Of a stretch of DNA of 64,000 bases, positions 45,307 to 53,922 are shown in pieces (the first letter of the stretch is position 1; every line of letters begins with the position of its first letter). Below the pieces are notes generated by a model, which saw only the letters and a program-made list of their open reading frames with translations, did no database searches and was not told the DNA's origin. The position numbers and the translations under genes were made by a program. The DNA lies in the NCBI RefSeq assembly GCF_047553045.1, contig NZ_CP180208.1:992001-1056000 (forward strand). Direction: 5' to 3'. This DNA is from Sphingomonas_L flavalba_A (lineage in GTDB: Bacteria > Pseudomonadota > Alphaproteobacteria > Sphingomonadales > Sphingomonadaceae).

Positions 45307-46047
45307 TCAAAGCATTGCCATGCCGCCATTAACATGGATGGTTTGGCCTGTCACATAGGCCGCTTCGCGGCTGGAAAGATAGGTGACGGCGGCGGCGACA
45401 TCCTGTCCTTCGCCGAGTCTCCCCGCCGGAATCCGGCCGAGCAGCGCCTGTTTCTGCGCGTCCGGCAGCACGTCGGTCATCGCCGAATGGATGAAGCCGG
45501 GCGCCACGCAGTTCACGGTGATTCCCCGGCTCGCCAGTTCCTGTGCCAGCGCCTTGGTCATCGCGGTCAACCCGCCCTTGGAGGCGGCATAGTTGGCCTG
45601 ACCGGGGTTGCCGGTCGCGCCGACGACGGAGGTGATCGAGATGATTCGGCCGAAACGCGCCTTCATCATCGGGCGCGCGGCGGCGCGGGCGAGGCGAAAG
45701 GCCGCTTCGAGATTGACGCGGATCACCTGATCCCATTCCTCGTCCTTCATCCGCATGATCAGATTGTCGCGGGTGACTCCGGCGTTGTTGACCAGAATGT
45801 CGAGCGTGCCGCCCAGCGCCTCTGTCGCGCGCGGCACCAGTCCATCTACGGCGGCGCCGTCCGACAGGTTGCACGGCAAAACCACCGGATCGCCGCCAAT
45901 GCCCGCGGCGACGGTGTTCAGCGCCTCCTCACGGGTGCCGGACAGGGCGACGCGGGCGCCCTGGGCAGCGAGGGCGGTGGCGATCGCCGAGCCAATGCCG
46001 CCCGATGCGCCGGTGACCAGCGCGGTCATGCCTGAAAGATCGAACAT
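45307..46047 (-). CDS. fabG: 3-oxoacyl-ACP reductase
   Basis: 246-residue short-chain dehydrogenase using NADPH. TGASGGIGSAIA is the cofactor loop, LVNNAGVTRDNL the NNAG motif, and Ser/Tyr/Lys lie in SITSVVGATGNPGQANYAASKGG. The ending YVTGQTIHVNGGMAML is typical FabG. Second gene of fabD-fabG, 24 nt after fabD. Confidence 0.96.
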   Translation of the reverse strand: MFDLSGMTALVTGASGGIGSAIATALAAQGARVALSGTREEALNTVAAGIGGDPVVLPCNLSDGAAVDGLVPRATEALGGTLDILVNNAGVTRDNLIMRMKDEEWDQVIRVNLEAAFRLARAAARPMMKARFGRIISITSVVGATGNPGQANYAASKGGLTAMTKALAQELASRGITVNCVAPGFIHSAMTDVLPDAQKQALLGRIPAGRLGEGQDVAAAVTYLSSREAAYVTGQTIHVNGGMAML

Positions 46048-46071
46048 GCTTATTCCTTTCCTCCGCGTCGC

Positions 46072-47010
46072 TTACAGCGTCTTCGCCAGCGCTTCGATGT
46101 CGTCCATGGTGATGATGCTGGTGGTTTCGACCTCGCCTGTCGCGCTGCGCTTCACCATCGGGCCGAGCACCTTGCCGCCGAATTCGACGAAATGCTCGAC
46201 CCCGGCCACTGCCATCGCCTGCACCGATTCGCGCCAGCGGACCAGCCCGGTCACCTGTTCGACCAGCAGCGCGCGGATCGCGTCGGCGTCGGCAACCGGC
46301 GCGGCGGTGACATTGGCGTAGAGCGGCACGAGCGGGGCACGCAGTGCGACATCGGCCAGCGCCGTCGCCATCGCGTCCGCCGCCGGCTGCATCAGCGGGC
46401 AATGGAACGGCGCGGAAACCGGCAGCAGGATGGCGCGTTTCGCGCCCATCTCCTTCGCCAGCGGCACCGCCCGCTCGACCGCGGCCTTATGGCCGGAAAT
46501 CACCACCTGCGACGGATCGTTGTCGTTGGCGACGCAGCAGACTTCCCCTTCCGCCGCCGCATCGGCGATCGCCTGCGCCTTGTCGAGATCGGCGCCGAGC
46601 AGCGCGGCCATCCCGCCGACGCCGACCGGCACCGCCGCCTGCATCGCCTGGCCGCGCAGGCGTAGCAGGCGGGCGGTCGTCGCCAGATCAAGCGCACCGG
46701 CGGCGCACAGCGCGCTGTATTCGCCGAGCGAATGGCCGGCGACGAAATCCGTCTTGTCGGCGAGGCGGATGCCGCCTTCCTCCTCCAGCACCCGCAGGGT
46801 GGCGATGGCGTTGGCCATGATCGCCGGCTGGGCGTTTTCGGTCAGGGTCAGGGCATCCTCCGGCCCCTCCGTCATCAGCCGGAACAGATTCTGGCCGAGG
46901 GCGTCGTCGACCTCCTGGAACACGGCGCGGGCGGCGGCGCTGGCATCGGCAAGGGCCTTGCCCATGCCGACCGCCTGGCTGCCCTGACCCGGAAAGATGA
47001 AAGCACGCAT
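46072..47010 (-). CDS. fabD: Malonyl-CoA:ACP transacylase
   Basis: 312 residues. FPGQGSQAVGMGKAL at the start, catalytic Ser94 in AGHSLGEYSAL, and PVSAPFHCPLMQPA with the catalytic His. It loads malonyl groups onto ACP for fatty acid synthesis. First gene of the fab block; the 124-nt upstream gap separates it from the divergent phosphatase gene and probably holds both promoters. Confidence 0.97.
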   Translation of the reverse strand: MRAFIFPGQGSQAVGMGKALADASAAARAVFQEVDDALGQNLFRLMTEGPEDALTLTENAQPAIMANAIATLRVLEEEGGIRLADKTDFVAGHSLGEYSALCAAGALDLATTARLLRLRGQAMQAAVPVGVGGMAALLGADLDKAQAIADAAAEGEVCCVANDNDPSQVVISGHKAAVERAVPLAKEMGAKRAILLPVSAPFHCPLMQPAADAMATALADVALRAPLVPLYANVTAAPVADADAIRALLVEQVTGLVRWRESVQAMAVAGVEHFVEFGGKVLGPMVKRSATGEVETTSIITMDDIEALAKTL

Positions 47011-47134
47011 TGAAATTCCTCTGGCTTGGAGTCACTCCGGGTAGAAAGCGGCGCCCGGACTGACAAGGCCGGACTGATGGGGCTGACCGGGAAGCGGGGG
47101 CGGCGAGGCGCGGCAAACAGGCAGGGAGGCAGCG

Positions 47135-47917
47135 ATGAAACGACCGGTTGCGACGATTCTGGTGCTTGGCGCGATGGTGCTGCCCGGTGCGGCGGTGGTC
47201 GGGCAGGTGGCGCGGGCCGGTTATCTGCCGTCCGGCGCTTTCGACATATTGGCGGTGCTGCCGCCGGCGCCGACAGAGGGCGATGCGCGCTACGATGCCG
47301 ATCGCCGCATCTTCAAACAGACCCGTGCCCTGCTCGATACGCCGCGCGGGGCGCTTGCCACCAACGACGTCGATTACACGCCACCGGCGATGCTGCGCGA
47401 TTTCAGTTGCGCGGTCGGCGTTACGCTGACCCCGGACAACGCGCCCAAAACGCTGGCGCTGATTGGCAAGGCCGGGGTCGATACTTCCACCCAGGCCGGT
47501 ATCGCCAAGAACCACAACAAGCGGCAGCGGCCTTATCTGATCGATGAAGGGCGGACCTGCCAGAACCCGGAGGAGTTGAAACACAGTTTCGACTACCCGT
47601 CCGGCCACACGACCTGGGGCTGGACCTGGGCGACGATCCTCGCACAACTGGCGCCCGACCGGGCGACGCCGATCATGGCGCGCGGTCGCGCCTACGGCGA
47701 AAGCCGGATCATTTGCGGCGTCCACAATGCGAGCGCGGTCGAGGCGGGGCGGGTGACGTCCGCCGCGACGCTGACCGCGGTGGCGACGCAGCCGGCCTTT
47801 CAGGCGGATCTGGCCGCCGCGCGAGCAGAAATGGACGCGCTGCGTGCCGACCCGGCGACACCGCGCCCTACCGGGTGTGAGGAAGAGGCAAAGCTGGTCG
47901 CGCAATTCGTGCGGTAA
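47135..47917 (+). CDS. Class A non-specific acid phosphatase homologue (PAP2 family), exported
   Basis: 260 residues with a signal peptide (MKRPVATILVLGAMVLPGAA). The PAP2 signature is present as K125-x6-R132-P133, P155-S-G-H158 and S190-R191-x5-H197, but the Asp expected four residues after His197 is Ala201 (GVHNASAVEAG). The family releases phosphate from organic esters in the periplasm through a phospho-histidine. Without that Asp, activity may be reduced or altered. An intrinsic terminator follows. Upstream AGGGAGG gives a good ribosome binding site. Confidence 0.83.
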   Translation: MKRPVATILVLGAMVLPGAAVVGQVARAGYLPSGAFDILAVLPPAPTEGDARYDADRRIFKQTRALLDTPRGALATNDVDYTPPAMLRDFSCAVGVTLTPDNAPKTLALIGKAGVDTSTQAGIAKNHNKRQRPYLIDEGRTCQNPEELKHSFDYPSGHTTWGWTWATILAQLAPDRATPIMARGRAYGESRIICGVHNASAVEAGRVTSAATLTAVATQPAFQADLAAARAEMDALRADPATPRPTGCEEEAKLVAQFVR

Positions 47918-47921
47918 CACA

Positions 47922-47945
47922 GGGCGCCAACGATGGCTGGCGCCC
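47922..47945 (+). terminator. Hairpin terminator after the phosphatase gene
   Basis: GGGCGCCA (47922-47929) and TGGCGCCC (47938-47945) form an 8-bp stem with an 8-nt loop, followed by GATCTTTCCCTT. It separates this gene from the rpsF operon. The T-tract is weak, so efficiency is uncertain. Confidence 0.6.
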
Positions 47946-48051
47946 GATCTTTCCCTTGCATTCGCGAGCGGTTTCGGCCATTGGCGCCGGGTCCGGGCGG
48001 GAGGCGCTGCTTTCCCGCCCCGATTGTTTTGAACGACAGCCGGAGGGGCGC

Positions 48052-48066
48052 CCGTGATGGTCACGG
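48052..48066 (+). promoter_or_regulatory. Hairpin in the rpsF leader
   Basis: CCGTGA (48052-48057), loop TGG, TCACGG (48061-48066), 36 nt before the rpsF start. Leaders of rpsF genes are known in many bacteria to bind the S6:S18 complex and repress translation; whether this hairpin is that element cannot be told by eye. Confidence 0.3.
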
Positions 48067-48101
48067 CGTCAGCGATCGGCCAAGATAGGGAATATGCGAG
48101 C

Positions 48102-48494
48102 ATGGCTCTTTACGAGCATGTGTTTCTCGCGCGGCAGGACCTGGCCCAGGCCCAGGTCGACGCGCTGGCGGAAGCCGCCACCAAGATCGTCGAGGATAAT
48201 GCCGGCAAGGTGCTGAAGGTCGAGACGTGGGGCCTGCGCGGCCTTGCCTATCGCATCGCCCGCAACCGCAAGGCGCATTACGTGATGCTCGACATCGACG
48301 CCCCCGCCGGCGTTGTCGCCGAGCTGGAGCGGCAGACCGCGATCAACGAGGACGTCATCCGTTACATGACGATCCGCGTCGACGCGCATGAGGCAGGCCC
48401 GTCGGTGATGATGCGCAAGAGCGACCGCGACAGCCGCCGCGGCGACCGTGGCGACCGGGGCGATCGCCCCCGCCGTGACCGCGACGACGCCTGA
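48102..48494 (+). CDS. rpsF: 30S ribosomal protein S6
   Basis: 130 residues starting MALYEHVFLARQDLAQAQVDAL, with the S6 core WGLRGLAYRIARNRKAHYV and a charged Arg/Asp-rich tail (RRGDRGDRGDR) often seen in alphaproteobacteria. It pairs with S18 in the small subunit platform. First gene of rpsF-rpsR-rplI. The start is the second in-frame ATG region; the upstream frame is leader RNA. Confidence 0.97.
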   Translation: MALYEHVFLARQDLAQAQVDALAEAATKIVEDNAGKVLKVETWGLRGLAYRIARNRKAHYVMLDIDAPAGVVAELERQTAINEDVIRYMTIRVDAHEAGPSVMMRKSDRDSRRGDRGDRGDRPRRDRDDA

Positions 48495-48508
48495 GGGAGT
48501 AGAGACAC

Positions 48509-48733
48509 ATGGCACGCCCGTTTTTCCGCCGTCGCAAGAGCTGCCCCTTCTCCGCGAAGGACGCGCCCAGAATCGACTATAAGGATGTCCGTCTGCTTCA
48601 GGGCTTCGTGTCCGAGCGCGGCAAGATCGTTCCGTCCCGCATCACCGCGGTGTCGGCCAAGAAGCAGCGCGAGCTCGCCAAGGCGATCAAGCGCGCCCGG
48701 CATATCGGGCTTCTCCCCTACATCGTGAAATAA
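48509..48733 (+). CDS. rpsR: 30S ribosomal protein S18
   Basis: 74 residues, MARPFFRRRKSCPFS to the end, with KDVRLLQGFVSERGKIVPSRIT and the conserved KRARHIGLLPY. S18 binds S6 on the platform of the small subunit. GAGGGAG-type ribosome binding site upstream; 14 nt after rpsF. Confidence 0.98.
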   Translation: MARPFFRRRKSCPFSAKDAPRIDYKDVRLLQGFVSERGKIVPSRITAVSAKKQRELAKAIKRARHIGLLPYIVK

Positions 48734-48745
48734 GGAGGGCCGGAG

Positions 48746-49366
48746 ATGGAAGTCATTCTGCTCGAGCGCGTCGACAAGCTTGGCGCGATTGGCGATGTCG
48801 TCAACGTCAAGGCCGGTTTCGCGCGCAACTATCTGTTGCCGCGCAAGAAGGCGCTGCGCGCCAACGAAGCCAACCGCAAGGTTTTTGAAGCCAATCGTAC
48901 CCAGATCGAGGCCGATAACGCCGCGCGGCGGACCACCGCCGAGGCCGATTCGAAGCATGTGGACGGCGCGTCGGTGACGCTGATCCGTCAGGCGTCGAAC
49001 ACCGGCCAGCTCTACGGTTCGGTTTCGGTGCGCGACATTGCCGAGGCGCTGGTCGCCGACGGCAAGAAGATCGCCAAGAACCAGATCGTCCTCGACCGCC
49101 CGATCAAGGCGATCGGCGTGACCACGGTCCGCGTCGTCCTCCACCCGGAAGTGGCGGTGTCGGTTCAGGTCAACGTCGCCCGCTCGCCGGAAGAGGCGGA
49201 CCTGCAGGCGCAGGGCGTCGACGTGATGGCCGAGATGTTCGAAAAGGATCAGAGCGGTTTCACCGAAGCCTTTGATCCGAATGCCGAACCGGGCACGATC
49301 GCCGGCGAACCGGAGGCCGCGGCCGAAGGCGCCGAACCGGAAGGCGAGGCGGCAACCGACGCCTGA
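48746..49366 (+). CDS. rplI: 50S ribosomal protein L9
   Basis: 206 residues; MEVILLERVDKLGAIGDVVNVKAGFARNYLLP is the N-terminal domain that binds 23S rRNA. A C-terminal domain follows, and an acidic Ala/Glu-rich tail (AAEGAEPEGEAATDA) makes it longer than the E. coli protein. Last gene of the operon and followed by a strong terminator. Confidence 0.97.
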   Translation: MEVILLERVDKLGAIGDVVNVKAGFARNYLLPRKKALRANEANRKVFEANRTQIEADNAARRTTAEADSKHVDGASVTLIRQASNTGQLYGSVSVRDIAEALVADGKKIAKNQIVLDRPIKAIGVTTVRVVLHPEVAVSVQVNVARSPEEADLQAQGVDVMAEMFEKDQSGFTEAFDPNAEPGTIAGEPEAAAEGAEPEGEAATDA

Positions 49367-49392
49367 TCGACCGATCGTTCCGGATGAAAATG

Positions 49393-49426
49393 GCCGCGCG
49401 GTCCCCAGTGGACCGCGCGGCTTTTT
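49393..49426 (+). terminator. Rho-independent terminator of the rpsF-rpsR-rplI operon
   Basis: GCCGCGCGGTCC (49393-49404) and GGACCGCGCGGC (49410-49421) form a perfect 12-bp stem with a CCAGT loop, followed by TTTTTC. A strong terminator. Confidence 0.95.
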
Positions 49427-49515
49427 CATGGCGGCGTGCCTCGGCGCTTGCCTGTTTGTCACGGGTTCAGAAAAACTTGCTCTCCAGCCGGCGCCGGGGC
49501 GTGTAGCGGGGGGAT

Positions 49516-50415
49516 ATGAGCCTGACCCATCTTGAGCGGCTGGAAGCCGAATCGATCCATATCCTGCGCGAGGTGGCGGCGGAGGCCGAACGCCCGGTGA
49601 TGCTCTACAGCATCGGCAAGGATTCGGCGGTGATGCTGCATCTGGCGCGCAAGGCGTTTTTCCCCGGCCCGCCGCCGTTCCCGCTGCTGCACGTCGACAC
49701 GACCTGGAAATTCCGGGCGATGTACGCGCTGCGCGACAAGGCAGCGGCCGAGGCGGGGATGGAGTTGATCGTCCACCGCAACCCGGAGGCGGAGGCGCGG
49801 GGCATCAACCCATTTGACCACGGACCGCTTCATACGGACATGTGGAAAACGGAAGGGCTGAAGCAGGCGCTGGACAAGCACGGTTTCGACATCGCCTTCG
49901 GCGGCGCGCGGCGTGACGAGGAGAAAAGCCGGGCGAAGGAGCGGATCTTCTCGTTCCGCACGGCAAACCACCGCTGGGATCCGAAAGCGCAGCGACCGGA
50001 GCTATGGAACCTCTACAACGCGCGCAAGGCCAAGGGCGAGAGCATCCGGGTATTCCCGATCTCCAACTGGACCGAGCTGGACATCTGGCAATATATCCAC
50101 CGCGAAGGGATCGAGATCGTCCCCCTCTATTTCGCCGCGCCGCGCCCGACGGTGGTACGCGACGGGTTGATCCTGATGGTCGACGATGACCGGTTCCGCT
50201 TCGAACCGGGGGAGGCGCCGGTTGAGCGATCGATCCGCTTCCGCACCCTCGGTTGCTATCCGCTGACCGGCGCGGTCGAGAGCGAGGCGGCGACGCTGCC
50301 CGCCGTCATCCAGGAAATGCTGCTGGCGACGACCAGCGAACGACAGGGGCGGGCGATCGACCGCGACGCCGGCGACGCGAGCATGGAGAAAAAGAAGCAG
50401 GAGGGCTATTTCTGA
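49516..50415 (+). CDS. cysD: Sulfate adenylyltransferase subunit 2 (ATP sulfurylase small subunit)
   Basis: 299 residues of the adenine nucleotide alpha-hydrolase fold. YSIGKDSAVMLHLARKAF is the PP-loop, and FDIAFGGARRDEEKSRAKERIFSFR the active-site loop. With CysN it makes adenosine 5'-phosphosulfate from ATP and sulfate. ATG 49516 and the stop overlaps cysN by one base (TGATG). Confidence 0.96.
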   Translation: MSLTHLERLEAESIHILREVAAEAERPVMLYSIGKDSAVMLHLARKAFFPGPPPFPLLHVDTTWKFRAMYALRDKAAAEAGMELIVHRNPEAEARGINPFDHGPLHTDMWKTEGLKQALDKHGFDIAFGGARRDEEKSRAKERIFSFRTANHRWDPKAQRPELWNLYNARKAKGESIRVFPISNWTELDIWQYIHREGIEIVPLYFAAPRPTVVRDGLILMVDDDRFRFEPGEAPVERSIRFRTLGCYPLTGAVESEAATLPAVIQEMLLATTSERQGRAIDRDAGDASMEKKKQEGYF

Positions 50416-52331
50416 TGGCCGCGCAGCAGGACAGCCCCTACGCGCCCGACGCGCTGATTGCCGCGGACATCGACGCCTATCTGGAGGCGCACCGCAACAA
50501 GACGCTGCTGCGCTTCATCACCTGCGGCAGCGTGGACGATGGCAAGTCGACGCTGATCGGCCGGCTGCTCTACGACAGCAAGCAGATCTTCGAGGATCAG
50601 CTTTCGGCGCTGGAGGCGGACAGCAAGCGGGTCGGCACGCAGGGGCAGGCAATCGATTTCGCGCTGCTCGTCGACGGGCTGGCGGCGGAGCGCGAGCAGG
50701 GCATCACCATCGACGTCGCCTACCGCTTCTTCGCGACGCCGAAGCGCAAATTCATCGTCGCTGATACGCCGGGGCACGAACAATATACGCGTAATATGGT
50801 GACGGGCGCCTCCACCGCCGACCTGGCGGTGATCCTGATCGATGCGCGCAAGGGCGTGCTGACCCAGACGCGGCGGCACAGCTATCTGGCCCAGTTGATC
50901 GGTATCCGGTCCGTCGTGCTGGCGGTCAACAAGATGGATCTGGTCGGTTATGACCGGGCGGTGTTCGACGCGATCGTCGCCGATTACCGCGCCTTTGCCG
51001 CCGGGATCGGTATCGCCGATTTTGTCGCGATCCCGATTTCGGGGCTGGCCGGCGACAATATCGCGGCCCGTTCAGCGGCGACGCCCTGGTATGACGGGCC
51101 AACGCTGGTCGACCATCTGGAGACTGTGCCGGTCGATGCCGAGGCTGACCGCGCCGGGCCGCTCCGACTGCCGGTGCAATGGGTCAGCCGGCCGAACCTG
51201 GACTTTCGCGGCTTCGCCGGGCTGATCGCCGGCGGCACCGTCAAGCCCGGCGACGCGGTGCGGGTGTTGCCGTCCGGCCGGACATCGACGGTGGCGCGGA
51301 TCGTCACGCTGGATGGTGACCTGCCGGAAGCGGGCGCAGGCCAGTCCGTGACACTGACGCTGGCTGACGAGATCGACTGTTCACGCGGCGACGTGATCGC
51401 TGCCGCCGCCGCGCCGCCGGAGGTGGCCGACCAGTTCGAGGCGACGATCGTCTGGATGGCCGACGATGCGCTGCTGCCCGGCCGGCCTTACTGGCTGAAG
51501 CTGGGGACTCAGACGGTGACCGCCACCGTCCAGCCGCCCAAATACCAGATCAACGTCAACACGCTGGAGCATCTGGCGGCAAAGACGCTGGAGCTGAACG
51601 CGATCGGTGTCGCCAATCTGTCGACCGACCGGCCGATCGTATTCGCGCCCTACAGGGACAGCCGGGCGCTGGGCGGTTTCATCCTGATCGACAAGCTGAC
51701 CAACGCCACGGTCGCGGCCGGCATGCTGCATTTCGCGCTGAGGCGTAGTCAGAACGTCCATTGGCAGGCGATCGACGTCACCCGCGAACGGCGCGCCGCG
51801 CTGAAGAACCAGAAGGCAAGCGTGCTGTGGCTGACGGGGCTGAGCGGCGCCGGCAAGTCGACGATCGCCAATCTTGTCGATCGCAAGCTGACGCGGATGA
51901 ACCGCCATGCCTTTTTGCTGGACGGCGACAATGTCCGCCACGGGCTCAACCGCGATCTGGGCTTCACCGATGCCGACCGGATCGAGAATATCCGCCGGGT
52001 CGGCGAGGTCGCCAAGCTGATGACCGACGCCGGGCTGATCGTCATCACCGCGTTCATCAGCCCGTTCCGTGCTGAGCGGCAGATGGTGCGCGACATGATG
52101 GCGCCGGGCAGCTTCATTGAAGTGCACGTCGATACGCCGCTGGCCGAAGCGGAAAAGCGCGACGTGAAGGGCCTCTACGCCAAGGCGCGCAGCGGCCAGC
52201 TTAAGAACTTCACCGGCATCGATTCGCCCTATGAGCCGCCGGAGGCGCCGGACATCCGCATCGACACGACCGGGATGAGCGCCGAAGCGGCGGCCGACCT
52301 GATTGTCGATTATCTGCTGGCCCACGAATAG
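50415..52331 (+). CDS. cysN: Bifunctional sulfate adenylyltransferase subunit 1 / adenylylsulfate kinase
   Basis: 638-residue CysNC fusion. The CysN part (1-440) is an EF-Tu-like GTPase: GSVDDGKSTLIGRLLYDSK, DTPGHEQYTRNM, NKMDL. The CysC kinase part (about 465-638) has its own P-loop LTGLSGAGKST (about 471-481), DGDNVRHGLN and GIDSPYEPPEAPD. It couples GTP hydrolysis to sulfate activation and phosphorylates APS to PAPS. No cysH/cysI is in the window. Start fixed by the overlap with cysD. Confidence 0.96.
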   Translation: MAAQQDSPYAPDALIAADIDAYLEAHRNKTLLRFITCGSVDDGKSTLIGRLLYDSKQIFEDQLSALEADSKRVGTQGQAIDFALLVDGLAAEREQGITIDVAYRFFATPKRKFIVADTPGHEQYTRNMVTGASTADLAVILIDARKGVLTQTRRHSYLAQLIGIRSVVLAVNKMDLVGYDRAVFDAIVADYRAFAAGIGIADFVAIPISGLAGDNIAARSAATPWYDGPTLVDHLETVPVDAEADRAGPLRLPVQWVSRPNLDFRGFAGLIAGGTVKPGDAVRVLPSGRTSTVARIVTLDGDLPEAGAGQSVTLTLADEIDCSRGDVIAAAAAPPEVADQFEATIVWMADDALLPGRPYWLKLGTQTVTATVQPPKYQINVNTLEHLAAKTLELNAIGVANLSTDRPIVFAPYRDSRALGGFILIDKLTNATVAAGMLHFALRRSQNVHWQAIDVTRERRAALKNQKASVLWLTGLSGAGKSTIANLVDRKLTRMNRHAFLLDGDNVRHGLNRDLGFTDADRIENIRRVGEVAKLMTDAGLIVITAFISPFRAERQMVRDMMAPGSFIEVHVDTPLAEAEKRDVKGLYAKARSGQLKNFTGIDSPYEPPEAPDIRIDTTGMSAEAAADLIVDYLLAHE

Positions 52332-52371
52332 GGCGCACGCGGCGCTACGCGTCGCGCAATGACGAAGCGGT

Positions 52372-52968
52372 CTATTGTGCCGGGGTGGCGCCGGTGATCC
52401 AGTCAGACGCCTCGGCGGCGACCTGGTTCGCCGCCTGATTGAGAGCGGCGCTGACCGAGCGCGCCTCGATCGCGGCAACCGGCGCGCGCGCTTCGAAGCG
52501 GCGGGTTTCGACGCTGTCGTCGCGGGCGATGCTGGCTTCGTAGCGGACAATTACGGTTCGGCTGCCCTCGTCGACGTCGAAACGGCTGAGCTCGCCCGAA
52601 ACGCGGATGCCGGGATCGAGCGCGAACTGGCGCGGGCTGAGCACGCTGCGGCCACTACGCGCCTCGATCGTGTCGGACAGCAGGCGCTGGAACAGCCGGT
52701 TCGGTGCCTCCACCCATTGCGCGTCCTTGACGAAGGCGATGGCGGTGGCGCCGGACTGGACCGGGATGCGCCCGGTCGCCAGCGCCTGCGGCAGGGCCGG
52801 GGTGAGGATGGTGATCGTCTCGCCCGATTTCGCGGTCAGGGTGCGGCCGGCCTCCGGGCTGGCGCTGGCGGTCAGCGTCAGCAATTCCTTTGGCGGCTCG
52901 CTGCCCAGGCTGATGCAGCCGGCGAGCGGAAGGCTGAGGAGCAGCAGGGCGGGGAGCGAAGGTTTCAT
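52372..52968 (-). CDS. ABC-type transport auxiliary lipoprotein (PqiC/LptE-like)
   Basis: 198 residues, lipobox LAGC (Cys near 18) followed by a beta-rich body with ITILTPALPQALATGRIPVQ and LFQRLLSDTIEARSG. Such proteins (ABC-type transport auxiliary component, related to PqiC/YmbA) sit in the outer membrane and contact MCE rings. It is the last gene of the Mla-type operon and overlaps the MlaD-like stop by 4 nt, so it belongs to the same transporter. Confidence 0.8.
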   Translation of the reverse strand: MKPSLPALLLLSLPLAGCISLGSEPPKELLTLTASASPEAGRTLTAKSGETITILTPALPQALATGRIPVQSGATAIAFVKDAQWVEAPNRLFQRLLSDTIEARSGRSVLSPRQFALDPGIRVSGELSRFDVDEGSRTVIVRYEASIARDDSVETRRFEARAPVAAIEARSVSAALNQAANQVAAEASDWITGATPAQ

Positions 52969-53915
52969 TTCTTTGGTCCCTTGTAATCGGGGAGCTTGCG
53001 GCTGCCGACCAGCGAACCGGCACCGCCGTGATTGACCCGTTCGGCGACCGCGTTCAGCGATTCCGCCATTTCGCGCAGGTCGCGGATCAGCAGCCCCGCC
53101 TCCGGGATCGTCTGGTTGGAGAAGGCGCGAACGCCGGGCTGCGCCTGCTTGATCGTCGTGTCGAGCGTTTCCATGCTTTGCCCGGCGGCCTTTACCGTGC
53201 GGCGCAGTTCGGCGAGCAGCGGCTTCGCATCGTTGGCGATCAGCGCGTTGGAGGTGCCAGCCAGCTTGCCGATCTCCTCTGCCGCGTCACCCGCCTGCTG
53301 GATGGCGATGCGGGTCTGGGCGAGGGTGGCGGCGATTTCCGGCCCGCGATCGGCCAGCGCGTCGGACAGCCGCTCGACATTGGCGAGGATGCCGGCGATC
53401 GACGCCTGATTCTTGTCGCCGAGCAGTTCGGTCAGCCGCTCGGTCAGCGTCGTCAGCCGTTCCAGCAGCTTCGGCGCGCTGTTTAGCAATTCGCCGAGTG
53501 CGCCCGGCTTGGTCGGGATGACCGGGACGCCGCCGGGGCCGAGGTCGGTGATCGGCGGCGCGCCCTTGATCGCGCCGTCGAGCTGGATCTGCGAGACACC
53601 GGTGAAGCCGACCCCTTCGATCGTCGCGGTCGTGCCCTGCAGGATCGGCGTTTCCTCCTTCACCGATATGCGGACGCGGACGAATTGCGGGTCATTGCGC
53701 CATAGCGCGATTTCCTTGACCTGGCCGGACGGCACCCCGGAAAACGTGACCGATGAACCCTTGGCGATGCCGTCGACCGCCTGCTTGAAGAACACGTCAT
53801 ATTCCTTTTCCGACCCGCCGGAGACGCGGGCAAGCCAGACGGTGAAGACGAGCAGCGCGGCAAGCAATGCCAGCACCGCGACGCCGACGAGAACATGGTT
53901 CGAACGGGTTTCCAT
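52965..53915 (-). CDS. mlaD: MlaD family MCE protein
   Basis: 316 residues: one N-terminal membrane helix (HVLVGVAVLALLAALLVFTVWL) and a single MCE domain (about 40-120, VTFSGVPSGQVKEIAL, GVGFTGVSQIQLDG), then a long C-terminal helical part with repeated LxELxxL spacing. It would form a hexameric ring that carries phospholipid between the membranes. The longer-than-usual C-terminal helix suggests a tunnel extension similar to other extended MCE proteins. Confidence 0.9.
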   Translation of the reverse strand: METRSNHVLVGVAVLALLAALLVFTVWLARVSGGSEKEYDVFFKQAVDGIAKGSSVTFSGVPSGQVKEIALWRNDPQFVRVRISVKEETPILQGTTATIEGVGFTGVSQIQLDGAIKGAPPITDLGPGGVPVIPTKPGALGELLNSAPKLLERLTTLTERLTELLGDKNQASIAGILANVERLSDALADRGPEIAATLAQTRIAIQQAGDAAEEIGKLAGTSNALIANDAKPLLAELRRTVKAAGQSMETLDTTIKQAQPGVRAFSNQTIPEAGLLIRDLREMAESLNAVAERVNHGGAGSLVGSRKLPDYKGPKK

Positions 53916-53922
53916 CAGCGCC

